Translations under genes and position numbers: made by a program
Shown: positions 1-7,395 of the stretch, piece after piece
Layout: every line of letters starts with the position of its first letter
Position numbering within the stretch: the first letter of the stretch is position 1
The notes under the pieces: generated by a model
Database searches by the model: none
Seen by the model: the letters and a program-made list of their open reading frames with translations, nothing else
What the model was told of the DNA's origin: nothing
Source: Sporomusa sphaeroides DSM 2875
GTDB lineage: Bacteria; Bacillota; Negativicutes; Sporomusales; Sporomusaceae
DNA: 64,000 nucleotides
Reading direction: 5' to 3'
NCBI RefSeq assembly: GCF_001941975.2
Contig: NZ_CP146991.1
Location: 1,179,501-1,243,500, forward strand

Positions 1-1
1 G

Positions 2-541
2 GTGGGCGCTTTGTTTTCGTCCCTGGTGGCATTGATCAAATATGTGGCCGATCCGTATGAACAGCTGCCACAAATCGTCTTCTGGCTGATGGGAACCCTG
101 TCGGGCGTGACGTATGAGAAGCTGGCGATGATCCTGCCACTCTACCTTCCGGCGATGACGGTCATTTTCCTGATGCGCTGGCGAATCAACATCCTGAGCA
201 TGGGGGATCAGGAGGCGAGATCCTACGGTGTGGATGTCAAAAAAAACAGGACCGTTGTCATCCTGGCTTGCTCCGTCCTGACCGCGCTGGTGGTATCCCT
301 GGCAGGGGTAATCGGCTGGGTCGGCATTGTGATTCCGCATCTGGCCAGGATTATTGCGGGGCATGACTTCCGTAAACTGGTGCCGGTCAGCCTGTCGCTG
401 GGAATCTGCTATGTATTGTTGATCGATGATATTTGCCGGAATGTAACGGCGGCGGAGATTCCGCTGGGAGTGGTAACAGGGATTATTGGTACACCGGTCT
501 TTATCTATTTTATTTATAAAGGCAAGGTGAGATGGGAATGA
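2..541 (+). CDS. FecCD-type ABC transporter permease, C-terminal part
   Basis: This is the C-terminal 180 residues of an inner-membrane permease of the FecCD/BtuC family, which imports ferric siderophores, heme or cobalamin. The gene runs off the left edge; complete family members are about 330 residues. Visible family signs are the loop with GDQEARSYGV (coupling region to the ATPase) and the segment GWVGIVIPHLARIIAGHD, followed by the last hydrophobic helices and the basic end KGKVRW. Its stop overlaps the start of the ATPase gene in an ATGA junction, so the two are translationally coupled. The cargo cannot be told from this fragment. Confidence 0.9.
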   Translation: MGALFSSLVALIKYVADPYEQLPQIVFWLMGTLSGVTYEKLAMILPLYLPAMTVIFLMRWRINILSMGDQEARSYGVDVKKNRTVVILACSVLTALVVSLAGVIGWVGIVIPHLARIIAGHDFRKLVPVSLSLGICYVLLIDDICRNVTAAEIPLGVVTGIIGTPVFIYFIYKGKVRWE

Positions 542-1323
542 AGCTGGAGGTACGGAACCTGACCTTTTCCTATGACGGTAGCAGAAAGATTTTTGAAGAT
601 ATCTCTTTTCAATATCACTCACCCCGGGTTTTCTGTATCCTGGGACCCAATGGAACAGGAAAAAGCACCTTGCTGCGGTGTATGATCAATGAATTGAGAG
701 CTCAAAGCGGCAGCGTCTTTATTAATGATGCACAAGCCGGCGCGTACAATGCCCGGGAGCTGGCCAGGATTATTGCCTATATCCCGCAGAATCACTACCC
801 TGCGTTTCCGTTTCCGGTCCTCGATATTGTCATGATGGGGCGGATTTCCCGGATGGGGTACCTGGCCAATCCGGGGAAAATGGAAAGAAAAATTGCTATG
901 GAAAAGCTGGAATTCCTCCAGATCGGACACTTGAAAGACAAACCGTATACGGACATATCCGGCGGAGAGCGGCAGTTGGTGATGCTTGCCTCCGCGCTGG
1001 CCCAGGAACCCGATCTCCTGATTCTCGACGAACCCACAGCCCATCTCGATTTTGGCAACCAGTATCGTTTTATCCAACTTGTTAAGCGGCTTGCAGCGAA
1101 TGGAACGGGCGTTTTAATGACTACGCATTTTCCGGACCATCCCTTGGAATTAAACAGCCTTACGGCGATTCTGAAAGACGGGAAAATGATTGGAATCGGC
1201 AATTCGGAGGAGTTGCTTACAGACCGGAACCTGACGGATTTATATAATATCCGGGTCAGTGTGGAAAGCGTTGGCAGGAAAAGAATTTGTGTGCCGGGAG
1301 GGTTTCATGAAGAATGTATCTGA
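538..1323 (+). CDS. ABC transporter ATP-binding protein, FecE/BtuD type
   Basis: This is the cytoplasmic ATPase that powers the upstream FecCD permease. Walker A (GPNGTGKST) lies near residue 38, the signature ISGGERQ near 140, and Walker B with D-loop (LLILDEPTAHLD) near 160, followed by the switch His in MTTHFPDH. I chose the ATG at 538, which overlaps the permease stop and sits about 7 bases after AAGGTGAG; an in-frame ATG at 532 would be too close to that site. The length (261 residues) is normal for iron-siderophore ATPases. The following methyltransferase overlaps its 3' end, so the three genes form one transcript. Confidence 0.93.
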   Translation: MKLEVRNLTFSYDGSRKIFEDISFQYHSPRVFCILGPNGTGKSTLLRCMINELRAQSGSVFINDAQAGAYNARELARIIAYIPQNHYPAFPFPVLDIVMMGRISRMGYLANPGKMERKIAMEKLEFLQIGHLKDKPYTDISGGERQLVMLASALAQEPDLLILDEPTAHLDFGNQYRFIQLVKRLAANGTGVLMTTHFPDHPLELNSLTAILKDGKMIGIGNSEELLTDRNLTDLYNIRVSVESVGRKRICVPGGFHEECI

Positions 1324-2056
1324 GCGTTCAAATGCTTACTGGTCAGGCAGAGCGCCGGAGTTCAGCGCTCTGCGGATGAATGAATTCGCGTCGGTCGCGC
1401 GGCAATCGTATGAAGATTTCCTGCTGGAATTTCTGCCGGCGAAGCAGGAACCGCTGGAAGCGCTGGATATCGGAACCGGCGCGGGATTTTTTGCGTTGAT
1501 TCTGCAAAAACTGGGATGCCGGGTAACGGCAGTGGATTTTTCCCCGGAAATGCTGGCGCAAGCCCGGAAAAACGCTACAGAAAGAGGGGGAAATGGAATT
1601 GATTTCAGACAAATGGATGCGCAGAACCTGACATTTGCGGACAATTCTTTTGATTTTGTTATTACCCGGAATGTAATGTGGATTGTCGAAGACGCTCAAA
1701 GGATGTATTTCCATATGCACCGGGTTTTAAGGCCGGGGGGAATCCTGCTGAATCTGGACGCCAATTACGGAAAGGCCTTTCGGGAAGCGGACCAAAACAA
1801 GGAAACGCCCACCCATCCGACCCAGACACTGGAGCAGCTGAGGGAGAGAAACGAGATTGCCGGAGCCTGTCAGATCGCATGGGAAAAGCGTCCCGGCTGG
1901 GACGTAGCGGTGCTGAGTGAATTAGGCGTACGTCATATCCGGATCGAGCCTGATCTGGACAGGAGACTTGGGCTGGCAGAAGTAAACCGGCCATACAGCA
2001 GCGCATCCACCAAAACGAAGGCCTCAATGTTTGCGGTGGCGGCCGAGAAAGCGTAG
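1307..2056 (+). CDS. Class I SAM-dependent methyltransferase
   Basis: This is a Rossmann-fold SAM methyltransferase of 249 residues. The SAM-binding motif I (LDIGTGAGFFALIL) is near residue 49 and the acidic motif II (VTAVDFSPEML) follows. I chose the ATG at 1307 because GGGAGG lies just upstream; a longer in-frame extension to 1259 would sit deep inside the ATPase gene. It overlaps the ATPase by 17 bases. Methyltransferases of this kind often follow FecCD importers in Firmicutes, but the methyl acceptor is unknown and the sequence does not reveal it. Confidence 0.85.
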   Translation: MKNVSERSNAYWSGRAPEFSALRMNEFASVARQSYEDFLLEFLPAKQEPLEALDIGTGAGFFALILQKLGCRVTAVDFSPEMLAQARKNATERGGNGIDFRQMDAQNLTFADNSFDFVITRNVMWIVEDAQRMYFHMHRVLRPGGILLNLDANYGKAFREADQNKETPTHPTQTLEQLRERNEIAGACQIAWEKRPGWDVAVLSELGVRHIRIEPDLDRRLGLAEVNRPYSSASTKTKASMFAVAAEKA

Positions 2057-2059
2057 CAA

Positions 2060-2106
2060 GCACAAAACTCCTGCTGATTTTTACAGAATCAGCAGGAGTT
2101 TTGTGC
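2060..2106 (+). terminator. Stem-loop ending the ABC/methyltransferase operon
   Basis: A perfect 20-bp inverted repeat (2060-2079 and 2087-2106) with a 7-base loop begins 4 bases after the methyltransferase stop. The right arm ends in a short T-rich stretch but no long T-run follows, so it may act as a terminator or a 3'-end stabiliser. Confidence 0.7.
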
Positions 2107-2196
2107 TTAAAGGCTAAATACTGTTTTATGAAAAAGTATCTGTTTGCGGAAACAACTAATTGAAGTGACTTGTGGAAGCCTTAGGGGGTAATGGTT

Positions 2197-3834
2197 ATGC
2201 TTGATTTGATCATTAAACTTGATAATGAGTGCCGCATAAAAGCTTTGCAGCAAATTGGCAGACACCCTGTGCTTCTTGCAGATACCCAATTGATCGGGCG
2301 GGAAATTGACCATGTGCTGGGGGCTCCGCTTAAAGAGTACGGAATGGTAGAGCTGGATAATAATTTTTACCGGTATCAGTGCGCCGCTGAAGCAGGGGAA
2401 AAGGTGTTGTATGTAAGCAGTGACGGAGTGCTTCTTGAATTTTATCAGCAGATTAGCAGGCTTATGTCTGAAGGGGTTCAAGTATATGACCGGAATGGGT
2501 ACTTTTTGTTTGCCAATCCGGCAAGTGAAATGCTGGAGGGTTATGACAGCCAGGAATACCAGGGAAAACACTTGCTGGATATTTATGATGTCAACGAAGA
2601 ATATAGCACGGTTCTGACAATTTTAAGAACTAAAAAGCCGGTTGCCAATCGCTGTGACCGGTTTAAAATGAAAAATGGGACGACCTTAACCACCATAAAT
2701 TCCGGGTATCCATTAATCATTGATAATTATTTGTATGGGGCTGTTGTATTCGAAAGTGATTTGTCTGTATTAAAACGTTTGGAAAAACGGACCTTCAATC
2801 TGGAAGCATATATTGGCAGTACTGGACCTGACGGCCAAGCGGCTATGTATACATTTGATGATATTGTGCATGAAGCGGAAAGCATGCGGGAGCTTATTCA
2901 TTTTGCTAAAAAAGTTTCGCTTACTGACTCGGCAATTCTTATTGTGGGCGCCACTGGAACAGGCAAAGAGCTTGTGGCACAAGGTATTCATTCGTTTAGC
3001 CCCAGAAGATATAAGCCTTTTATTGATATTAATTGCAGTGCTGTGCCTGGTAATCTGTTTGAGAGTATTTTTTTTGGCACGGAAAAAGGGGCTTTTACAG
3101 GCAGTGTCAGCAAGCCGGGGCTGTTTGAAACAGCCAATGGCGGGACTATTTTTCTTGATGAAGTTAATTCCATTAGTCCGGAAATACAGGTAAAGCTTTT
3201 GCGGGTACTGCAGGAAAAACGTTTTCAGCGTATTGGCGGCAGCAAATATATACAATGTGATGTGCGAATTATTTCGGCAGCAAATGAGGACCTTAATGCG
3301 CTTATAAAGCAGCAAAAAATCCGTATGGATTTTTATTACCGGATATCGGCTATCAAAATGGATCTTCCTGATTTGAAGGACCGCTCTCAAGACAGTTTGC
3401 TGCTGGCTCGACATTTTTTGGATGAATTGTGTAAGCAATATCATCGGGAACAAGTAACGATTGCGCAAGAAGTACTTGCTGTGTTTGAGCAATACGAGTG
3501 GCCGGGAAACGTAAGAGAGCTTCATCATGTTATTGAATATGCTTTTAACCGTGCGGCAGATGATGCAAGCATATTGACACTTGATTGTCTTCCAGGTTAT
3601 TTAAGAGCGTTGGAAAATGAAGGCTGTGCAGCCTCGCAATGCCAAGACCTGAAAGGATATGCAACAGAAGGTTCAGGGACTTTTGATGAGCGTATGGAAC
3701 GGTTTGAATATGAATTAATCTGTCAGACGCTGACTGCGAACAGGGGAAATATTACTCATAGTGCCCGGCAGTTGGGTATGAGCAGACAGAGTCTGCAGTA
3801 CCGGATGAAGAAATTAAACATTTGCGAGTGGTAG
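2197..3834 (+). CDS. Sigma-54-dependent activator with PAS sensor (RocR-like), GAFTGS variant
   Basis: This is a cytoplasmic enhancer-binding protein that activates sigma-54 RNA polymerase by ATP hydrolysis. An N-terminal region of about 80 residues is unassigned, a PAS domain follows (around residues 80-200), then the AAA+ domain with Walker A GATGTGKE and Walker B FLDEV, and a C-terminal Fis-type helix-turn-helix (NITHSARQLGMSRQSLQYRM). The sigma-54 contact loop reads GAFTGS (3088-3105) where the consensus is GAFTGA. The ATG at 2197 has good spacing from GGGGG; the ATG at 2191 is too close. It is monocistronic and convergent with a second activator. Its target may be the orphan sigma-54 promoter at 4138 or the lyase operon; this is inference. 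Confidence 0.92.
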   Translation: MLDLIIKLDNECRIKALQQIGRHPVLLADTQLIGREIDHVLGAPLKEYGMVELDNNFYRYQCAAEAGEKVLYVSSDGVLLEFYQQISRLMSEGVQVYDRNGYFLFANPASEMLEGYDSQEYQGKHLLDIYDVNEEYSTVLTILRTKKPVANRCDRFKMKNGTTLTTINSGYPLIIDNYLYGAVVFESDLSVLKRLEKRTFNLEAYIGSTGPDGQAAMYTFDDIVHEAESMRELIHFAKKVSLTDSAILIVGATGTGKELVAQGIHSFSPRRYKPFIDINCSAVPGNLFESIFFGTEKGAFTGSVSKPGLFETANGGTIFLDEVNSISPEIQVKLLRVLQEKRFQRIGGSKYIQCDVRIISAANEDLNALIKQQKIRMDFYYRISAIKMDLPDLKDRSQDSLLLARHFLDELCKQYHREQVTIAQEVLAVFEQYEWPGNVRELHHVIEYAFNRAADDASILTLDCLPGYLRALENEGCAASQCQDLKGYATEGSGTFDERMERFEYELICQTLTANRGNITHSARQLGMSRQSLQYRMKKLNICEW

Positions 3835-3852
3835 TGTAAAATTTTTCTCGGT

Positions 3853-3873
3853 GACGCCAAATTATTTGGCGTC
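3853..3873 (+). terminator. Hairpin after the first sigma-54 activator
   Basis: A 9-bp perfect stem (GACGCCAAA/TTTGGCGTC) with a 3-base loop lies 19 bases after the activator stop. There is no strong T-run after it, so termination strength is uncertain. Confidence 0.5.
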
Positions 3874-4007
3874 TGTTATGTTTGAGTTGGTAACGGTTTT
3901 TGCTAAGGCTGATCTATAATGCAAAAAAAGTTGGCACTAATTATATTGTGAAGCTGGAAAAATGACGGTTTTGCTTGCTAGCAAATTGAAACAAAAGATA
4001 GTTTGGT

Positions 4008-4048
4008 GAAAAATGTGAGTAGTTTATTAAAAATTACTCACATTTTTT
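4008..4048. terminator. Bidirectional terminator between convergent regulators
   Basis: A 14-bp stem (4008-4021 with 4035-4048) starts with an A-run and ends with a T-run of six, so it can stop transcripts in both directions. It separates the two convergent sigma-54 activator genes. The sigma-54 promoter at 4138 lies beyond it, on the plus strand, and is not shielded from the downstream regulator gene. Confidence 0.75.
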
Positions 4049-4137
4049 CTGTTAAATTACAAGAAAAAGACAAAAAAGTGCTTAGATTCTGTATATTTAG
4101 TTACATGTTGCGTTTAACAAGGACTTGCAGCAATATT

Positions 4138-4153
4138 TGGCATGGATTTTGCA
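4138..4153 (+). promoter_or_regulatory. Sigma-54 (-24/-12) promoter with no gene downstream
   Basis: The sequence TGGCATGGATTTTGCA matches the sigma-54 consensus with GG at 4139-4140 and GC at 4151-4152, exactly 10 bases apart. It is nearly identical to the promoter at 5808. It points right, toward the 3' end of the minus-strand activator gene, so any transcript would start near 4165 and run antisense to that gene. No convincing plus-strand gene follows. Confidence 0.65.
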
Positions 4154-4219
4154 CTAGTAATGTAATATCCCTTAAAGTACGAAGTGGCATCCCTGCCTGT
4201 TGTTTTGGGGGCAAGTTCT

Positions 4220-5602
4220 TTATTCGGCAGCAAAAAGCACACTCTTAGTAATATTTAATTTTTTAATGCGAACCTGCAGATTTTGCCGGTGTATGCCCAG
4301 TGTCAAAGCAGCTTTGGTAATATTGCCTTTACTTGCTGTGAGAGCGTCGATAATCAGCTTACGTTCTAATTCGTCAAGTGTCTGAGGTAACGACTGTTTG
4401 GTTGTTTTAGGAAAGGCATTGGGTTGGGGCGACAGTACTTGTTTATGAAAATAATCAGGAAGATAGGCTGAACTTAACGCTGCCTCATTATCTGAAAAGC
4501 TAACCGCATTTTCCAACACATGGCATAGTTCGCGAACATTGCCTGGCCATGTATGGCCAAGCAATAGGTTTTCCAGATCGGCTGAAAGCCGGGTTATATG
4601 TTTGCCATAGACTTTATTAAATTTATTGATAAAGTAGCTGGCAAGCAGCAAAATATCCTCCCGTCGTTCGCGGAGCGGCGAAATAGTCAGATTCACAACA
4701 GCTATGCGGTAATAGAAGTCTTCCCGCATCTTGTGTTCAGCCAGCAGCTTGTGGCAGTCAATATTGGTAGAACTGATGATCCGGCAGTTTACGGTAGCTT
4801 CCTGATGGCTGCCCAGACGGCGGAACTTTTTCTCCTCAAGAATCCGCAGCATTTTTGCCTGCAGTACCAAACTCATGCTGTTGATCTCATCTAAAAACAA
4901 AGTGCCGTTTCCGGCCTGTTCCAATAACCCTGGCGTGTTTTCGGCGCCGGTAAAAGCACCTTTAGTTGTGCCAAAAATCATACTTTCCAGCAAGGTTTCA
5001 GGTATGGCTGCACAATTCAAGGCAACAAACGGCTGCGCCGCAGCGGGTCCGTAATTATGGATGCTTTGAGCAAGAATTTCTTTTCCTGTACCGGTCTCAC
5101 CTGTTAGCAATATGGGGGCTGAGCTAAGTGCCGCTTTTTTGGCTTTGTCAATAAGCCTGGTGAGTTGCGGGCTTTCGCCAACCAGACAGGAAAAATCGTA
5201 GCTGGTGCCGTTTTGCAGCCGATTGCTGCTGCCGCAGTAACTTTGTATTTGCTCCTGCAGCTGAGAGACCTTGTTAAGTAAATGGGCCATTTCAGTAATA
5301 TTTTTATTGATTGAACAAACGGCAACAATCTCACCTTCACGTTTAATGGGTATTACAGTTGACAGCATGTGTACTTCACGGTGATCTACGGTACGGTATT
5401 TTTTATATTTGTCAAAGGACGGTCTGCCTGTAATAAATACACTGCGCAGTTCTTCAAGCATAGCCTTTCGCTGGGAAGGCTCAAAACGTTCAATTCGATT
5501 ATTATAAAACAATTCGTCACCATGCTGATTGATGACATATACCGCATCTTGCATGTAATTGGCAATAGCCTGCAAATATAATGATTTATCAATAGTATCC
5601 AT
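4220..5602 (-). CDS. Sigma-54-dependent activator with PAS sensor (RocR-like), divergent from lyase operon
   Basis: This is a 460-residue sigma-54 enhancer-binding protein. An N-terminal PAS domain (about residues 10-125) precedes an AAA+ domain with Walker A GETGTGKE, an intact GAFTGA loop and Walker B FLDEI, followed by a Fis-type helix-turn-helix (NITKAALTLGIHRQNLQVRI). It is transcribed away from the lyase operon, with a 277-base divergent gap that contains the sigma-54 promoter at 5808. That layout makes it the likely activator of the lyase/BCCT/molybdenum hydroxylase operon, with the PAS domain as the probable substrate sensor. The ligand is unknown. Confidence 0.92.
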   Translation of the reverse strand: MDTIDKSLYLQAIANYMQDAVYVINQHGDELFYNNRIERFEPSQRKAMLEELRSVFITGRPSFDKYKKYRTVDHREVHMLSTVIPIKREGEIVAVCSINKNITEMAHLLNKVSQLQEQIQSYCGSSNRLQNGTSYDFSCLVGESPQLTRLIDKAKKAALSSAPILLTGETGTGKEILAQSIHNYGPAAAQPFVALNCAAIPETLLESMIFGTTKGAFTGAENTPGLLEQAGNGTLFLDEINSMSLVLQAKMLRILEEKKFRRLGSHQEATVNCRIISSTNIDCHKLLAEHKMREDFYYRIAVVNLTISPLRERREDILLLASYFINKFNKVYGKHITRLSADLENLLLGHTWPGNVRELCHVLENAVSFSDNEAALSSAYLPDYFHKQVLSPQPNAFPKTTKQSLPQTLDELERKLIIDALTASKGNITKAALTLGIHRQNLQVRIKKLNITKSVLFAAE

Positions 5603-5807
5603 ATTCTACCTACCCACTCCCAATAATAACAACATTTTATCCAATATACGCCTGGGAGTAAAGAGGTAATGCAATAAAATAATGCGCAACACTTTGATGC
5701 GGTTATAAACAATGCTTGCTGCTGCTTAACAGCGTAGTTTTCAGAGATGTTGCCTTACATACAGGGATTCCCAGGGGGCAATGGCTTATCTGTTGTAAAC
5801 CTTACAT

Positions 5808-5823
5808 TGGCATGAATTATGCA
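5808..5823 (+). promoter_or_regulatory. Sigma-54 promoter of the lyase operon
   Basis: The sequence TGGCATGAATTATGCA has GG at 5809-5810 and GC at 5821-5822 with the required 10-base spacing, and lies 57 bases before the first lyase ATG. A divergent sigma-54 activator gene ends its upstream region, which is the usual arrangement. About 200 bases of intergenic DNA upstream (5603-5807) could hold the activator sites; I could not define a repeat there with confidence. Confidence 0.8.
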
Positions 5824-5879
5824 ATACCAAGTAAAAAACAATGCATGAATATATATTGTGAACCGGAGGGTGCAGAGGC

Positions 5880-7382
5880 ATGAATAAAGTTTTTCTGAGT
5901 GGCGCGGAACTGACAACCGCACAGGTATTACAGATAGCCCGGTGTGGGGCGCCTGTAGAGATTACTCCCACGGCCCGGCAGCGCCTGGCTGACGCCCGCC
6001 AGCTGGTATTCGACCTGGTGGACGCCGATTATCCTATCTACGGGTTTAATGTGGGAGTGGGTCAAAACAAGGATAAAAAGGTGTTCAAGCAATTTTTCGG
6101 GGAGTATAACTGCAACCTGATCCGATCTCATTGCATAGGTGTTCCGCCTTATGCCAGCGACGAGGACGTTCGGGCAACCATGGTGGCCCGGCTTAACACC
6201 ATGCTTACCGGCTGCTGCGGCGTTTCCCCCGAAATTCCCGAAATGTATATGGCCATGCTCAATCACGGCATACATCCCCTGATTCCCGAAAAGGGGTCGG
6301 TAGGCCAGGCGGATATAGGCCTTATTTCCCATATAGGCCTTGCCATTATCGGCGAGGGGAACGTGCGGATGAACGGCAGGGAAATGCCCGCCACCGAGGC
6401 TTTTGCCAAGGTTGGTCTGAAGCCGCTGACCCTTGGTCCCAAGGACGGCCTTGCCATTGTCAGCTCCAATGCCCTGAGTGCCGGGGCTTGCGCCCTGCTG
6501 CTGGAGGATATTGAAGAACTGCTGGATTTGAGTGAGCTGATTTACGCTATGTCTCTGGAAGGCCTCAACGGCAATACCGCCCCCCTGGATGACCGCAACC
6601 ACGCTCTGCGCCGCTTTACCGGACAGCGGGAAAGTGCCAGGCGTATCAGCCGCTATCTTCAGGGCAGCTATATCTATGAAGTGGACCCCAAAAAGGCAGT
6701 ACATGACCCCCTTTCCTACCGCAGCACTCCCCAAATTACCGGGGCGGCCAGGGAAATGCTGGCCTATACTAAGGAGCGGCTGGAAATCCAGCTCAACACC
6801 ACCGACGATAACCCCTGCCTGCTGCTGGAAGACCGGCAGATAAGTCCCTCCGCCAACTTTGACCCCCTCAACTGGGTGCTGGGGGTAGAGAGCTTGGCTA
6901 TCGCTTTGTCCCATGTATCCAAAACCGCCTGTATGCGGCTTATTAAGCTGGTCACCCCCAACTACACCAATCTCCCCCGTTTTTTGGCCCCGGAGGTGGA
7001 TGTTCTCTGCTTCGCCACTCTGCAAAAAACCTTTACCAGCCTGGATGCGGAAATCCGCCATCTGTGCAATCCCTGCTCAATGGACACCTTCAGTCTGGCG
7101 GGGGATATGGAGGACACTTCCACCAACGCCACCTATGCTGTGCAGAACTTACGGCGGATATACCGGAACCTGCACATCATTTTCGCCATTGAGCTGATAC
7201 ATGCGACACAGGCCATGGAATACCGGAAAAAGCTGTCTTTCGGCCAATATACCGGCAAGGCGTTCCAAATAGTCCGCAAGGTACTGCCCTTTTATAAAAC
7301 CGACCGCAATATCACCCAGGACATTCAAACGGTATGCGAGTTGCTGCAAAGCGGCGAGTTGACCGCCCTGATCCGGGAGTGA
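5880..7382 (+). CDS. HAL/PAL-family lyase lacking the MIO triad (ergothionase-like)
   Basis: This 500-residue cytoplasmic protein has the histidine ammonia-lyase fold throughout. In ordinary family members the loop GSVGASGDLAPLAH self-cyclises at Ala-Ser-Gly into the MIO electrophile. Here residues 139-145 read GSVGQAD, so the triad is replaced by Gln-Ala-Asp and MIO cannot form. The N-terminal catalytic-loop region reads YGFNVGVGQNKDKK rather than YGVNTGFG. Known MIO-less relatives include ergothionase, which eliminates trimethylamine from ergothioneine. With a BCCT transporter in the same operon, a betaine substrate is likely; this is inference. The ATG at 5880 follows GGAGG, and the second lyase starts 13 bases downstream. 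Confidence 0.88.
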   Translation: MNKVFLSGAELTTAQVLQIARCGAPVEITPTARQRLADARQLVFDLVDADYPIYGFNVGVGQNKDKKVFKQFFGEYNCNLIRSHCIGVPPYASDEDVRATMVARLNTMLTGCCGVSPEIPEMYMAMLNHGIHPLIPEKGSVGQADIGLISHIGLAIIGEGNVRMNGREMPATEAFAKVGLKPLTLGPKDGLAIVSSNALSAGACALLLEDIEELLDLSELIYAMSLEGLNGNTAPLDDRNHALRRFTGQRESARRISRYLQGSYIYEVDPKKAVHDPLSYRSTPQITGAAREMLAYTKERLEIQLNTTDDNPCLLLEDRQISPSANFDPLNWVLGVESLAIALSHVSKTACMRLIKLVTPNYTNLPRFLAPEVDVLCFATLQKTFTSLDAEIRHLCNPCSMDTFSLAGDMEDTSTNATYAVQNLRRIYRNLHIIFAIELIHATQAMEYRKKLSFGQYTGKAFQIVRKVLPFYKTDRNITQDIQTVCELLQSGELTALIRE

Positions 7383-7395
7383 GAGGAGGAATAGT

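Noticed and set aside
3931-3948. TTGGCACTAATTATATTG as another sigma-54 site
   Set aside because: The GG is followed 10 bases later by AT rather than GC, so the -12 box is missing.
5928-7061. Long open frame of 377 codons on the minus strand inside the first lyase gene
   Set aside because: It is opposite to a well-conserved family protein, has no ribosome site and no domain.
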